Positions 1-6,984 of a stretch of 64,000 nt of DNA are shown here, one piece after another (position 1 is the first letter of the stretch; every line of letters begins with the position of its first letter). The stretch is from Novipirellula artificiosorum (lineage in GTDB: Bacteria > Planctomycetota > Planctomycetia > Pirellulales > Pirellulaceae): contig NZ_SJPV01000003.1 in NCBI RefSeq assembly GCF_007860135.1, forward strand, positions 402,698 to 466,697, read 5' to 3'. The notes under the pieces were generated by a model. The model was given only the letters and a program-made list of their open reading frames with translations, ran no database searches and had not been told where the DNA came from. Made by a program: the position numbers and the translations under genes.

Positions 1-267
1 CATCCAAGCTGCTAAGAGAATGGAATCGCCACTCGCGACCAGGCGGACGCTACCACTGGTCGAAGCTGCTTGTCGTCGAACTTAACTGCGTCGATCAAAG
101 TGCAGACTCCATTTTCTCCGAGATCAATCGCCATTGGAGAAGTTCGTAATGCTCAACGTGGTTCAGCCACCGGGACCGCAAGCCTAGCCATCGCACTGTC
201 AGACACTCGAACGAGCGACGAAGCGACCATTGGTATGCAGTCGCCTTCTCCAGTGAACGTTCACACT
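1..267. other. Left edge, no recognisable gene
   Basis: I read both strands and found no reading frame with a recognisable motif. A 68-codon plus-strand frame at 70-276 is serine- and threonine-rich without domain character and is probably spurious. The stretch lies downstream of the small membrane protein gene on the opposite strand and may hold the tail of a gene cut by the window edge. Confidence 0.4.
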
Positions 268-669
268 TCAGTTTGAAACTGAATCGTCATTGACGCGGCG
301 ACGTTCGATCAATGCCAGCGGCGACAGTATCGTGGCAACGGGGACACCGAAGGCAGCGCCGTAGAGGCCGCCTTGGAAAAACCACTGCAAGCTTCCTGGC
401 GGAAGGATCTCTGCGGTTGAAATCGCGAAGAAGCACGCGACGATCGCTCCGATTCCGCTGGCGACGATCGAAATCGGCTGGCCAAGCTTCTTACGCAACA
501 GCAATGCAAACATGGTCGATGCGATCAAGCCGATCGCGATTCCGCTCACGCCTCTCGCCAGTGGCCATGACATCAGCCCGACCAATAGCATGGCCAACAA
601 TCCAATGGTTGTCGCCAACATTGTCCCGGATGCGATTTGAACTACGGTTTTCATTGTGCTCTTAATCAT
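268..669 (-). CDS. Small integral membrane protein, unknown function
   Basis: A 133-residue protein with four predicted hydrophobic segments at roughly residues 12-34, 38-57, 66-85 and 98-117, so most likely an inner-membrane protein with a short charged tail (IERRRVNDD). I do not recognise the family. A GGAGG sits directly against the first ATG (669), too close for ideal spacing; the next in-frame ATG is at 654, so the start is uncertain. It stands alone beside the recombinase remnant, reading in the opposite direction. Confidence 0.5.
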   Translation of the reverse strand: MIKSTMKTVVQIASGTMLATTIGLLAMLLVGLMSWPLARGVSGIAIGLIASTMFALLLRKKLGQPISIVASGIGAIVACFFAISTAEILPPGSLQWFFQGGLYGAAFGVPVATILSPLALIERRRVNDDSVSN

Positions 670-783
670 CCTCCAAAAGAGCCCACCGGTGGCGGGTTGC
701 TTCGCAGTTTCTGGTTAACCCTATCGAGTTCTCTCCTACATAACCCTGAGGGCGGGACCGTTTTGTTCGGTTCGCTACTGCCG

Positions 784-1732
784 GTGGTGAAACGCCTCCA
801 AGAATTCGGCTGGCCGAACAAGATCTGGCGTACTCGTACCGGGCGGACGCGTGGCGGACGAGTTTTCGACAAGCCGGCAGTTCACTCACTGCTCACCCGC
901 CCCTTGTATGTGGGAAAAAATCGCCTACAAGGAGCACATCTACGAAGGTGAGCACGACGCAATCATCGACCAAGAAACCTTTGACGCGGTCGGCAAGATG
1001 CTGAAGGCGCACCGGAAGGGGAGAGCACAGCGACTGGTCAACAAGTACTCGGCACTGTTGAAGGGGATTCTTGTTTGTCCGTACTGCGACTGCCGAATGG
1101 TTCACCGTACGACAAAGAGAAAGTCGAGCGTGTATCGGTATTACGCTTGCCAAACGACGGTTAAGCATCGCGGGATCAATAACGAACGTAGTGGACGAGG
1201 CCACGAGTCCTGCAACACGGGACTCGTGGCCTCGTCCACTACCAAAGTCGTCACTTGTTGTTCACGCGATGCTAAGAGTGGGGCCGATGCCTGCGAGATG
1301 GGGTCGGTTTCAGCCGCGATGATCGAGGCCGCGGTCGTCGATGAACTCCGAGTCATTGTTGATGACGAGGGCTTGCGTGACGCCGTGTTCCAAGGCTCTA
1401 AGACGTTGCTTGATAAGGAGCAGGCTGAAGTTGAAACGCTCCTGGCTCAGTTAAAAGCTCAAATCAACCGGGACACGGAGGAGGTTCAACGAATACTGAA
1501 GCACGAAGTGTTCGAGAACCTGAACGATATCCGAGTCGAGGACTTGAAAGCCCGGATTGAGAAGGCGGAAGCCGACGTTGTCGTCGCGACGGACAAATTG
1601 AAGCAAGTCGCCGCCCGCCAACTCTCGCGGCTCGACATCGACATTGCGATGTCGGACTTCAAAGTGGTTTGGTGTCGTCCAGGTCGCGTTTCAACTCCGG
1701 ATCGCTCGGCTCACGGCATCGTTGCCCGATAG
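784..1732 (+). pseudogene. Large serine recombinase, C-terminal remnant
   Basis: The first frame reads RLQEFGWPNKIWRT and DKPAVHSLLTRPLYVGK, typical of the recombinase domain of large serine recombinases. It then shifts frame at a run of six A near 914-919 and continues as AYKEHIYEGEHDAI, a zinc ribbon starting CPYC, YRYYACQ, and a long charged coiled-coil tail. The catalytic N-terminal resolvase domain is missing here; a matching N-terminal scrap lies at 3188-3298 on the other strand. The zinc ribbon is interrupted by a palindromic repeat at 1188-1242 that reads through without a stop. Certainly non-functional as it stands: no N-terminus, a frameshift and an insertion. Confidence 0.8.
1188..1242. 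repeat. Palindromic repeat family A, perfect 23-bp arms
   Basis: Arms at 1188-1210 and 1220-1242 are exact reverse complements (GTAGTGGACGAGGCCACGAG at the left) around a 9-base loop. It sits inside the zinc-ribbon coding part of the recombinase remnant. A related copy is at 6900-6954 and a half copy at 2024-2047. Confidence 0.9.
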
Positions 1733-2432
1733 AGTCGATGAGCAGGCTGAGGCGAAGGCCGTTATTGGTGCCGCGCTCGATCAGGCTTCGCAATGGGGAT
1801 GGAAGCTACGCCCGGTCATCGTGGTTGAGCATGACGACAACGGGCAGCGCGAATCCGCAAGCACGTTTCCCATCGCTTGGCATGCGGCTCGTATGACGTT
1901 GTTCGTCTCCTGGGCCTGCATGGGGATGCTAGTGCGAGCGGTGCACTGCAACGTTGGTCGACCGGAACTGTGGGTGATGCTCCCGACGGACTGAGGGTGT
2001 AGATCTCTGGGTCAGTCATCGACGGGACTTGTAGCCTCGTCCACTACCAATTACGCCAGGTGATCGAGAACTGCAGGACGCTGTCGGGTAAACAAATTGG
2101 CCGGCGATCGGGCCTCTGACGCCATTTTTTGGGAATCCACTCGCGCCGTTTGCATAAGTAACCCTGAGAGGAGTCGTTCAGTTCGGCTGGGTGAGTTTGG
2201 TTCCTTTTGGAGGGGAGGCGGAATGCAGGATTCGGTATTGCCGGCGGAGCAGGCGACGCGGGTGGCGTGTTTGTTGGTTGTTTGTTGGGCACGCTTGTCC
2301 TTCTTTAATACATCAGTGGTGTTAGAACACGAAATGCGGAGTTGTTTCCCCGGTGCAAGTCAAAGCATCTGGTCCAACGCCAGAAATCGAAGGTATGACG
2401 TGCGAAAGAAGTATCTTCACGCGGATTATTTC
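1733..2432. other. Decayed stretch after the recombinase
   Basis: No convincing gene. A plus-strand frame to 1994 continues past the recombinase stop, but I cannot match it to a family. A half copy of repeat family A lies at 2024-2047. The phrase around 2155-2175 (taaccctgagag) resembles one near 742-760 upstream of the recombinase remnant, suggesting a further short repeated sequence. The rest looks like neutral decayed DNA. Confidence 0.4.
2024..2047. repeat. Half copy of palindromic repeat family A
   Basis: Matches the right arm of the 1188-1242 palindrome (ending CCTCGTCCACTAC) with small mismatches; the left arm is absent. Confidence 0.75.
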
Positions 2433-2640
2433 CTATTTCTCCGACGTCCACGCATTGAGAAAACCGATGAAGTTCGCTTCGTTGTAGCCTTTGCCTTTTT
2501 CCAATTCGCCAGTGCCTTGCGACTGTAGGAATGTGCCGTCGCTTTCAAGAACAAAGAAATGCGGATAGCGATCCGATCCGACTGGTAGGCCAAACGTCAA
2601 AGTCAGTTCAGTCGACCATGCAACGCAAAGGCGAAAAATT
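2433..2640 (-). pseudogene. Thioredoxin-like protein, C-terminal fragment
   Basis: Reading the minus strand to a TAG at 2433-2435 gives TFGLPVGSDRYPHFFVLESD, then a glycine turn, GTGELEKGKGYNEANFIGFL and WTSEK. The cis-proline strand (YPHFFVL) followed by a short helix is the C-terminal half of planctomycete thioredoxin-family proteins. The half with the CxxC redox site is absent and no start lies upstream, so this is a truncated relic. Its sense is opposite to the 143-codon plus-strand frame at 2097-2528, which is therefore a shadow in this part. Confidence 0.65.
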
Positions 2641-2718
2641 GGTGCTGCAACGGGACGGTACCACTAAATTAAATCGAGCGGTCAGAGCCCACGTTTAACG
2701 CCGTCCCAGAACCAAACC

Positions 2719-3092
2719 TCAAACCAGTAGATAGCTTCTGACAAAGTCAGGGCACGTTTGATCATAGCCATCCTTACAGGCAAAAGTTAGTTCTTGCAAG
2801 GTTGGTAGACGATCGTCAAATTGAGCGTCAAATTTGGACAACGCTTCGGCGTAATAAAAAACGTCCCTCCACTCACCGGGGTAACCACTGTTGAAGTACC
2901 AATCAATAGTCCGATAGGTTCCATCCCCAAAGGCAGCCTGCCGAAACGGTTCGTGATCCGACTGGGTCTTTGTTCTGACTTGAGTGAATATTTGCCCGGC
3001 TCGATCTTCGTCGATAGATCAGGTTCAGTTGCGACCGGCGTCGCTGCTCGATCACCGCAGCCGACAAGACTTGCTGTCATTGTGACAAGCAC
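2719..3092 (-). pseudogene. Frameshifted lipoprotein with FGE-sulfatase-like tail
   Basis: One frame starts with a lipoprotein signal (VTMTASLVGCGD, lipobox cysteine) and a linker. The sense then passes to another frame, which reads DGTYRTIDWYFNSGYPGEWR, then DVFYYAEALSKFDAQFDDRL followed by PTLQELTFACKDGYD before a stop at 2719-2721. Aromatic-rich FYYAEAL followed by RLPT...ACK resembles the RLPTEAEWEYACR signature of formylglycine-generating-enzyme (FGE-sulfatase) domain proteins. The C-terminal half of that fold is lost. The family call is an inference from short motifs. Confidence 0.5.
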
Positions 3093-3187
3093 CAGGAAAA
3101 CCTGCGTCCTATTTGACTGAGTCCAATCGGGCTGGCCCGCGTTATCCCGCGAACAATTGGTGTTCGCGGCGTGGTTCTGCCAGCCGA

Positions 3188-3298
3188 TCCCCTCTGCAAA
3201 GCAAGCGATTGGCACAATTCGGCTTGGTTTTGACAGGAACTATAAGTGAGTCCCCTGGTTCGAGATTGACGAACATAGACTGCCGCCGCTCGGGCCAT
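3188..3298 (-). pseudogene. Serine recombinase, N-terminal scrap
   Basis: The frame reads MARAAAVYVRQSRTRGLTYS followed by SCQNQAELCQSLALQRG, the start of the resolvase catalytic domain (YVRQS, with the catalytic serine at the end, then the SCxxQ helix). After 37 residues the sequence becomes unrelated. It may have been the front of the recombinase whose C-terminal part is at 784-1732, separated and inverted by rearrangement, or it may come from another copy. Confidence 0.55.
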
Positions 3299-3442
3299 CT
3301 CCGGTCCGGCGTCGGAGCTTAAATGGTTCTCGTTTGTCGTGTTAAGAGGACTATCCACAAGAACTTGCCGTGTATAGCGTTGTGCAGTACAATGAGTGCC
3401 GGTGAAACATGTCGACGAATGAGTGAAAGAGTTTAGCACGCG

Positions 3443-3712
3443 ATGCAAAAGAATAGTTCATTGATGGTGCGGCTCGATGAAGAATCGAAGGCATTGCTCA
3501 GTGCTGCCGCCGAACTGCGACGGGTGAGTGTGAGTGATTACGTTCGCAGTGTTGTCATGGGTCAGGCCGAACGTGAATTGGCAGCGGCCCAGTCACACAC
3601 GATTGCGATGACGCCAACGGAACAACTGGAGTTTTGGAATGCGCTCGCCAAGCCACCCAAGTTGACCAAGGCGCAAAAAGGACTCGGGTCGATCATGCGG
3701 GGCGATGCGTGA
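3443..3712 (+). CDS. DUF1778 antitoxin, TacA-like
   Basis: An 89-residue ribbon-helix-helix antitoxin of the DUF1778/TacA family. The N-terminal DNA-binding part reads MVRLDEESKALLSAAAELRR, followed by VSVSDYVRSVVMGQAER, and the C-terminal part (TPTEQLEFWNALAKPPKLT) should wrap around the toxin. Its TGA overlaps the GTG of the next gene (GTGA at 3709-3712), so the two are translationally coupled. The family usually neutralises its GNAT toxin and represses its own promoter, which would lie in the 140 bases upstream. It looks intact. Confidence 0.88.
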   Translation: MQKNSSLMVRLDEESKALLSAAAELRRVSVSDYVRSVVMGQAERELAAAQSHTIAMTPTEQLEFWNALAKPPKLTKAQKGLGSIMRGDA

Positions 3713-4230
3713 GCGGCGTGCGCTATCCTGACGGCTGGCGAGTCGAGCTACTGGCTAAGTCGCACAACCGGACACGGTTCCAATCCGGCCAGGAAGAAGT
3801 CGATGCGTGGCTGAAGAAAACGGCGTTTCAGAGTCAAAAAAAGCATCTTAGTTCGACCAAGGTTTTGCTCGACTCCGAAAGTCACATCGTTGGCTTCTAC
3901 ACGCTGGCAACATCTCAAGTCGACTTCTCGGACCTACCCGTCGAAGTTGCCAAGTCGCTTCCCAATCGGCAGTTACCCGTCGCAGTATTAGCGTGGCTCG
4001 GCATCGACCAATCGTTTCAAGGCCGAGGCATCGGAAAGCGTTTACTCGCGACTGCGTTAAAGGATTGCTACGACGCAGCCGAAACCTTCGCGTTCATCGC
4101 CGTCATACTCGACTGCGTCGACGCCCCTTCAAAAGAGTTCTACCAGCACTTCGATTTCTCCGAACTCCCTGGCTACCCCATGCGACTCTTCCTGCCCTTT
4201 AGGTTATTAGAAAAACTTGCCAACGATTGA
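3709..4230 (+). CDS. GNAT toxin, TacT-like acetyltransferase
   Basis: A 173-residue GNAT acetyltransferase if started at the GTG at 3709, which overlaps the antitoxin stop. TacT-family toxins acetylate the amino group of charged tRNAs and halt translation. Visible features are the N-terminal segment with FQSGQEEVDAWLKKTAFQSQ, the acetyl-CoA-binding loop QSFQGRGIGKRLL (Q/RxxGxG/A), and the C-terminal YQHFDFSELP carrying the usual tyrosine. Length matches the family. An upstream in-frame ATG at 3634 lies inside the antitoxin and is not favoured. It ends within a fragment of a channel gene, so the pair seems to have landed beside decayed DNA. Confidence 0.87.
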   Translation: MSGVRYPDGWRVELLAKSHNRTRFQSGQEEVDAWLKKTAFQSQKKHLSSTKVLLDSESHIVGFYTLATSQVDFSDLPVEVAKSLPNRQLPVAVLAWLGIDQSFQGRGIGKRLLATALKDCYDAAETFAFIAVILDCVDAPSKEFYQHFDFSELPGYPMRLFLPFRLLEKLAND

Positions 4231-4699
4231 AACAGATCTTGTAGTGCCAAACAAGAACCTGATTACCGGTACCATCCTGAACTGGACGCTCAGCGCCTCA
4301 GTGAATCGCGTCATCATTCCGGTGGGCGTGGCCTACGGAAGTGACAGCGAAGCAGCCCGACAGATCCTGTTCGATGTGGCGGCGGATAACTTACAAGTCA
4401 TTGACGACCCACCACCGAGGACGACTTTCGAGGCGTTTGCTGACAGCTCGCTGACGCTCACGTTGCGGGCCTATCTTCCCAATGTTGACGATCGTCTAAA
4501 AGCGATTGCCGAACTGCACACCGAGATTGACAAGCGGTTCGCGGAGGCTGGCATCGAGATCGCCTTCCCGCAACGCGACCTTAATCTTCGCAGCGGATGG
4601 ACAACTGCGGACAAGCTGGCAGGGCCAGGCGAACAATTTGGCTCAACACGCGCCGAAGCTTTGACGCCACCAGAACAGGCCGAACCCGTCCGCAAGTAG
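4217..4699 (+). pseudogene. Mechanosensitive channel MscS, C-terminal fragment
   Basis: The frame carries the cytoplasmic half of an MscS/MscK channel: VPNKNLITGTILNWTLS, IPVGVAYGSD, FADSSLTLTLRAYLP and GIEIAFPQRDL, all strongly conserved beta and alpha-beta domain motifs. The membrane-spanning half, including the pore helix, is missing. The match begins at about 4229, right where the toxin gene ends, so the 5' part was probably removed by the event that brought in the toxin-antitoxin pair. A TTG at 4217 opens the frame but is unlikely to be a natural start. Confidence 0.8.
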
Positions 4700-4752
4700 A
4701 CTGGCCCAAGTCATGCTTCCAACGGTGCAAAGCTTGCGTAACGAGATACATC

Positions 4753-5076
4753 ATGACTGACGCAGAAAAACAGAAACTCATTGAATTGCTCGATTCGCTT
4801 GTGATGGTGGCGGTACCGAAATCGACAAAGGTCGCGAAGTACGGCGGGACGCTATACACGTTGAGGCCCGACGAGAAAGAAGGCCAGTTCTGCGGCGTGT
4901 TCCCGTACAAAGCACACGTGCAGTTGTCGTTCGCCCAAGGTACTTTGCTCGACGATCCCGAAGAGTTACTTGAGGGAAGCGGGAAATTCCGCCGGCACCT
5001 GACGTACCAGAGCCTCGATGATGTCGACGCGAAAGTCGTCAAGCGATTCAGCAAAGCATCGAGCAAGCCTGGTTAG
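4753..5076 (+). CDS. DUF1801 domain protein
   Basis: A 107-residue DUF1801-type protein. The ATG at 4753 opens MTDAEKQKLIELLDSLV. The body reads KYGGTLYTLRPDEKEGQFCG, then VFPYKAHVQLSFAQGTLLDD and a final helix rich in lysine, matching the YdhG/DUF1801 pattern of a small alpha-beta fold of unknown biochemical role. The TAG stop (5074-5076) is the first three bases of palindrome 5074-5129. Whether it is expressed is unknown; no Shine-Dalgarno is obvious. Confidence 0.7.
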   Translation: MTDAEKQKLIELLDSLVMVAVPKSTKVAKYGGTLYTLRPDEKEGQFCGVFPYKAHVQLSFAQGTLLDDPEELLEGSGKFRRHLTYQSLDDVDAKVVKRFSKASSKPG

Positions 5077-5129
5077 CGGAGCGGCACAAACCTTACGGTG
5101 CGAACCAGAGGGCTCTCGCCCTTCCGCTA
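5074..5129. repeat. Palindromic repeat family C between convergent genes
   Basis: Starts TAGCGG and ends CCGCTA with partly complementary interior (gcggcacaaacc and agggctctcgccc). The outer TAG is the stop of the DUF1801 gene, and the outer CTA read on the minus strand is the stop of the IS110/cupin chimera, so both convergent reading frames end in the tips of one palindrome. It may also act as a bidirectional terminator. Relatives at 21057, 22077, 22175 and 22628. Confidence 0.8.
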
Positions 5130-5819
5130 TGGAATCACGTCGAACTTGCCTTCGCTGCGCACGTAGATGATGCAGTCAGAATTGCCATCGGTCGAAACGT
5201 GGTGCGTACTTTCACCCTGCGAATGGAAGTAGCTGCCGGGTGACATCACTTTGCCTTCGGAATCCTCATGTGATAGGTAGCTGGCTTGACCTTTGATGAC
5301 TACGGCACGAAGGGAACCGTGACTATGAATCTTGGCAGTAAATCCGGCGGGAGACTTGGCACGCTGATCACGCAAGAGTGCTCGAACACGAAGTTTGACG
5401 TTTCGACGATGATTGACTTGTTGTTGCCGGTAACGCACCAGACGTCTGAGTTCACGGATGTTCTCCGGTGCCAACCAAACCTTGGGCAGGTAACCGACGC
5501 GCTGCAAGTCAGCGAGCAGTTTGGCGTCGGCCCAGTCGGTTTTGTCGGGGCTTTGCTTGATGCGGGCGACGTAGCCGGGGTGTGCCAAGTTGACTGACCA
5601 GCCGGTATGGTTGATGAGTTCTTCGGCGAAGTCGGCGGCGCCACAGCAGGCCTCGATGGCGGCGAAAACCGTGCCGCCTTCAGGAACGACCTCGGCGACC
5701 GCCCGCCAATCGTTAGGTCGTGTGGCGTTTTGAATAATGTTGCCTTGTTTGTCCATGACACACACCTGGATGCTGTGTTGGTGATAGTCCAGTCCGACGT
5801 GATAGGTTATTTTCGACAT
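5127..5819 (-). pseudogene. IS110 transposase N-half fused in frame to a cupin tail
   Basis: Residues 1 to about 152 are the RuvC-like DEDD domain of an IS110-family transposase: GLDYHQ (D11), AIEACCG (E56), TDWADAK (D95, D98) and VKLRVRALLRDQR. From about residue 155 the protein is a cupin C-terminus (AKIHSHGSLRAVVIKGQASY, SPGSYFHSQGESTHH) with histidines placed as in DUF4437/ChrR-like cupins. The transposase domain with the catalytic serine is gone. The simplest reading is that an IS110 end invaded a cupin gene and a later deletion fused the two frames. It is unlikely to transpose; whether the chimera is translated is open. Confidence 0.8.
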
Positions 5820-5916
5820 TGCTCGTTGCTCCGAGTGAAATCAGGGGAAGTTAGATATCACTTGGTTTTACTCTGCAGCGAGCATTTCATCCCCATCTAC
5901 AAAAAGGGGCTTGCCA
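5820..5916. other. Left flank of the IS110 remnant
   Basis: This short gap upstream of the IS110 start would be where IS110-group elements encode their bridge RNA. I see a G-rich patch (aggggaag) but no structure I can assert. Confidence 0.25.
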
Positions 5917-6870
5917 CTACGGCGACCAGCTTAGGGACGTTTTCTGCTCAGACAGAGCCCAGAGTTTGGCAGCGGCTTCCCGATCCAGGGCACACTCATT
6001 CAACGGGCATTCGTCGATGGGACCGGCCGTTTGTGAACGTTTTGTGGGGCCATAAAGTTTTCCGGACTCCACATTCGCTTCGGTCGCGCACATCACTTCG
6101 GGCCACGATCCCTTTTCGGCGGACTGTGCGATGATGCGAGAAAGGATGGACCAGAGAATCTTGTTGAATGTACTCGCTGTGTCCTTCAACAAATTGGTTC
6201 GTGACGCGCCGGGATGGCAGACCTGGACAGTCACGTTCTTACCCGCAGCTTCGACCCGGCGCTGTAATTCATAGGCGAACATCATCTGTGCCAGTTTGCT
6301 TTGGGCGTAGGAATTCCAGGCGGTGTAGTTCTTGTCGAAGTTCAGATCCTCAAACTGAATTCTTTTCAGTCCCATTTTGTAGGCGTTGCTGCCGACGACC
6401 ACGATCCGTCCCGCCGACTGCTCGACTGAAGCGAAGAGCAAGCCGCACAGCAGGAAGTGACCGAAGTGGTTTACACCAAGCTGGCTCTCGAAACCGTCGA
6501 CGGTGATCTCTTGTTTGGCTACTTGGGCGATGGCTGCGTTGCAGATGAGCGCGTCGATGCGGGGAACGATCTCCAATATCTTCGCTGCCGCTTCCCGCAC
6601 GGAATCAAGCACCGCCAGGTCCATTGGCACGAAAGTCACGTCGGCATCACTGCCAAATTCTTGTTTCAAGGTCGTGATGGCGGCGGCTGACTTGTCGGCG
6701 CTGCGGTTCATCATCACCACTGATGCGCCCTTGGAGAGGAACACGCGTGCCGCTTCAAATCCTGCACCTGCGTTGGCACCAGTAACGACATAGGTCTTGC
6801 CGTCGAGCGAACCCAGACGCTCTGGCGTCCATCCCTTCGGGCCAAATTTCTTTTTCGTGATAGGGGGCAT
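5917..6870 (-). CDS. Short-chain dehydrogenase/reductase, retinol-dehydrogenase-like
   Basis: A 317-residue classical SDR. Visible motifs are the NAD(P)-binding TGANAGAG near residue 30, CNAAIA (NNAG equivalent), the VGSNAYK serine strand and the YAQSK catalytic Tyr/Lys, plus HPGASRTNLLK after the active site. Overall it resembles retinol dehydrogenase, WWOX or protochlorophyllide-reductase-like SDRs; substrate unknown. The start is the ATG at 6868-6870 (MPPITKKKFG), preceded by AAGGAAA. The frame stays open upstream to 6966 only because it runs through repeat 6900-6954, so the longer 349-residue version is rejected. The gene looks intact. Confidence 0.85.
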   Translation of the reverse strand: MPPITKKKFGPKGWTPERLGSLDGKTYVVTGANAGAGFEAARVFLSKGASVVMMNRSADKSAAAITTLKQEFGSDADVTFVPMDLAVLDSVREAAAKILEIVPRIDALICNAAIAQVAKQEITVDGFESQLGVNHFGHFLLCGLLFASVEQSAGRIVVVGSNAYKMGLKRIQFEDLNFDKNYTAWNSYAQSKLAQMMFAYELQRRVEAAGKNVTVQVCHPGASRTNLLKDTASTFNKILWSILSRIIAQSAEKGSWPEVMCATEANVESGKLYGPTKRSQTAGPIDECPLNECALDREAAAKLWALSEQKTSLSWSP

Positions 6871-6899
6871 AGGGTTTCCTTTCTTGATCAGCACACTTC

Positions 6900-6954
6900 G
6901 TAGTGGACGAGGCAACGAGTCCTTCAGCACGGGACGAGTTGCCTCGTCCACTAC
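6900..6954. repeat. Palindromic repeat family A upstream of SDR gene
   Basis: Same length and arm sequence as the 1188-1242 copy, with small differences in the arms near the loop (GGACGAGTT on the right against expected GGACTCGTT). Lies in the 114-bp gap between the arylsulfotransferase and SDR genes, so it would be transcribed if they are co-transcribed. Confidence 0.88.
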
Positions 6955-6984
6955 CGACTGCGCCACTAATAGTGATACCGTTCC

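Noticed and set aside
2097..2528. Plus-strand 143-codon frame
   Set aside because: Its last third is antisense to the thioredoxin relic and the first part has no motif.
6871..6966. Longer N-terminus for the SDR (MAQSVVDEATRPVLKD...)
   Set aside because: The extra codons are repeat family A read through; the ATG at 6870 has a good ribosome site.
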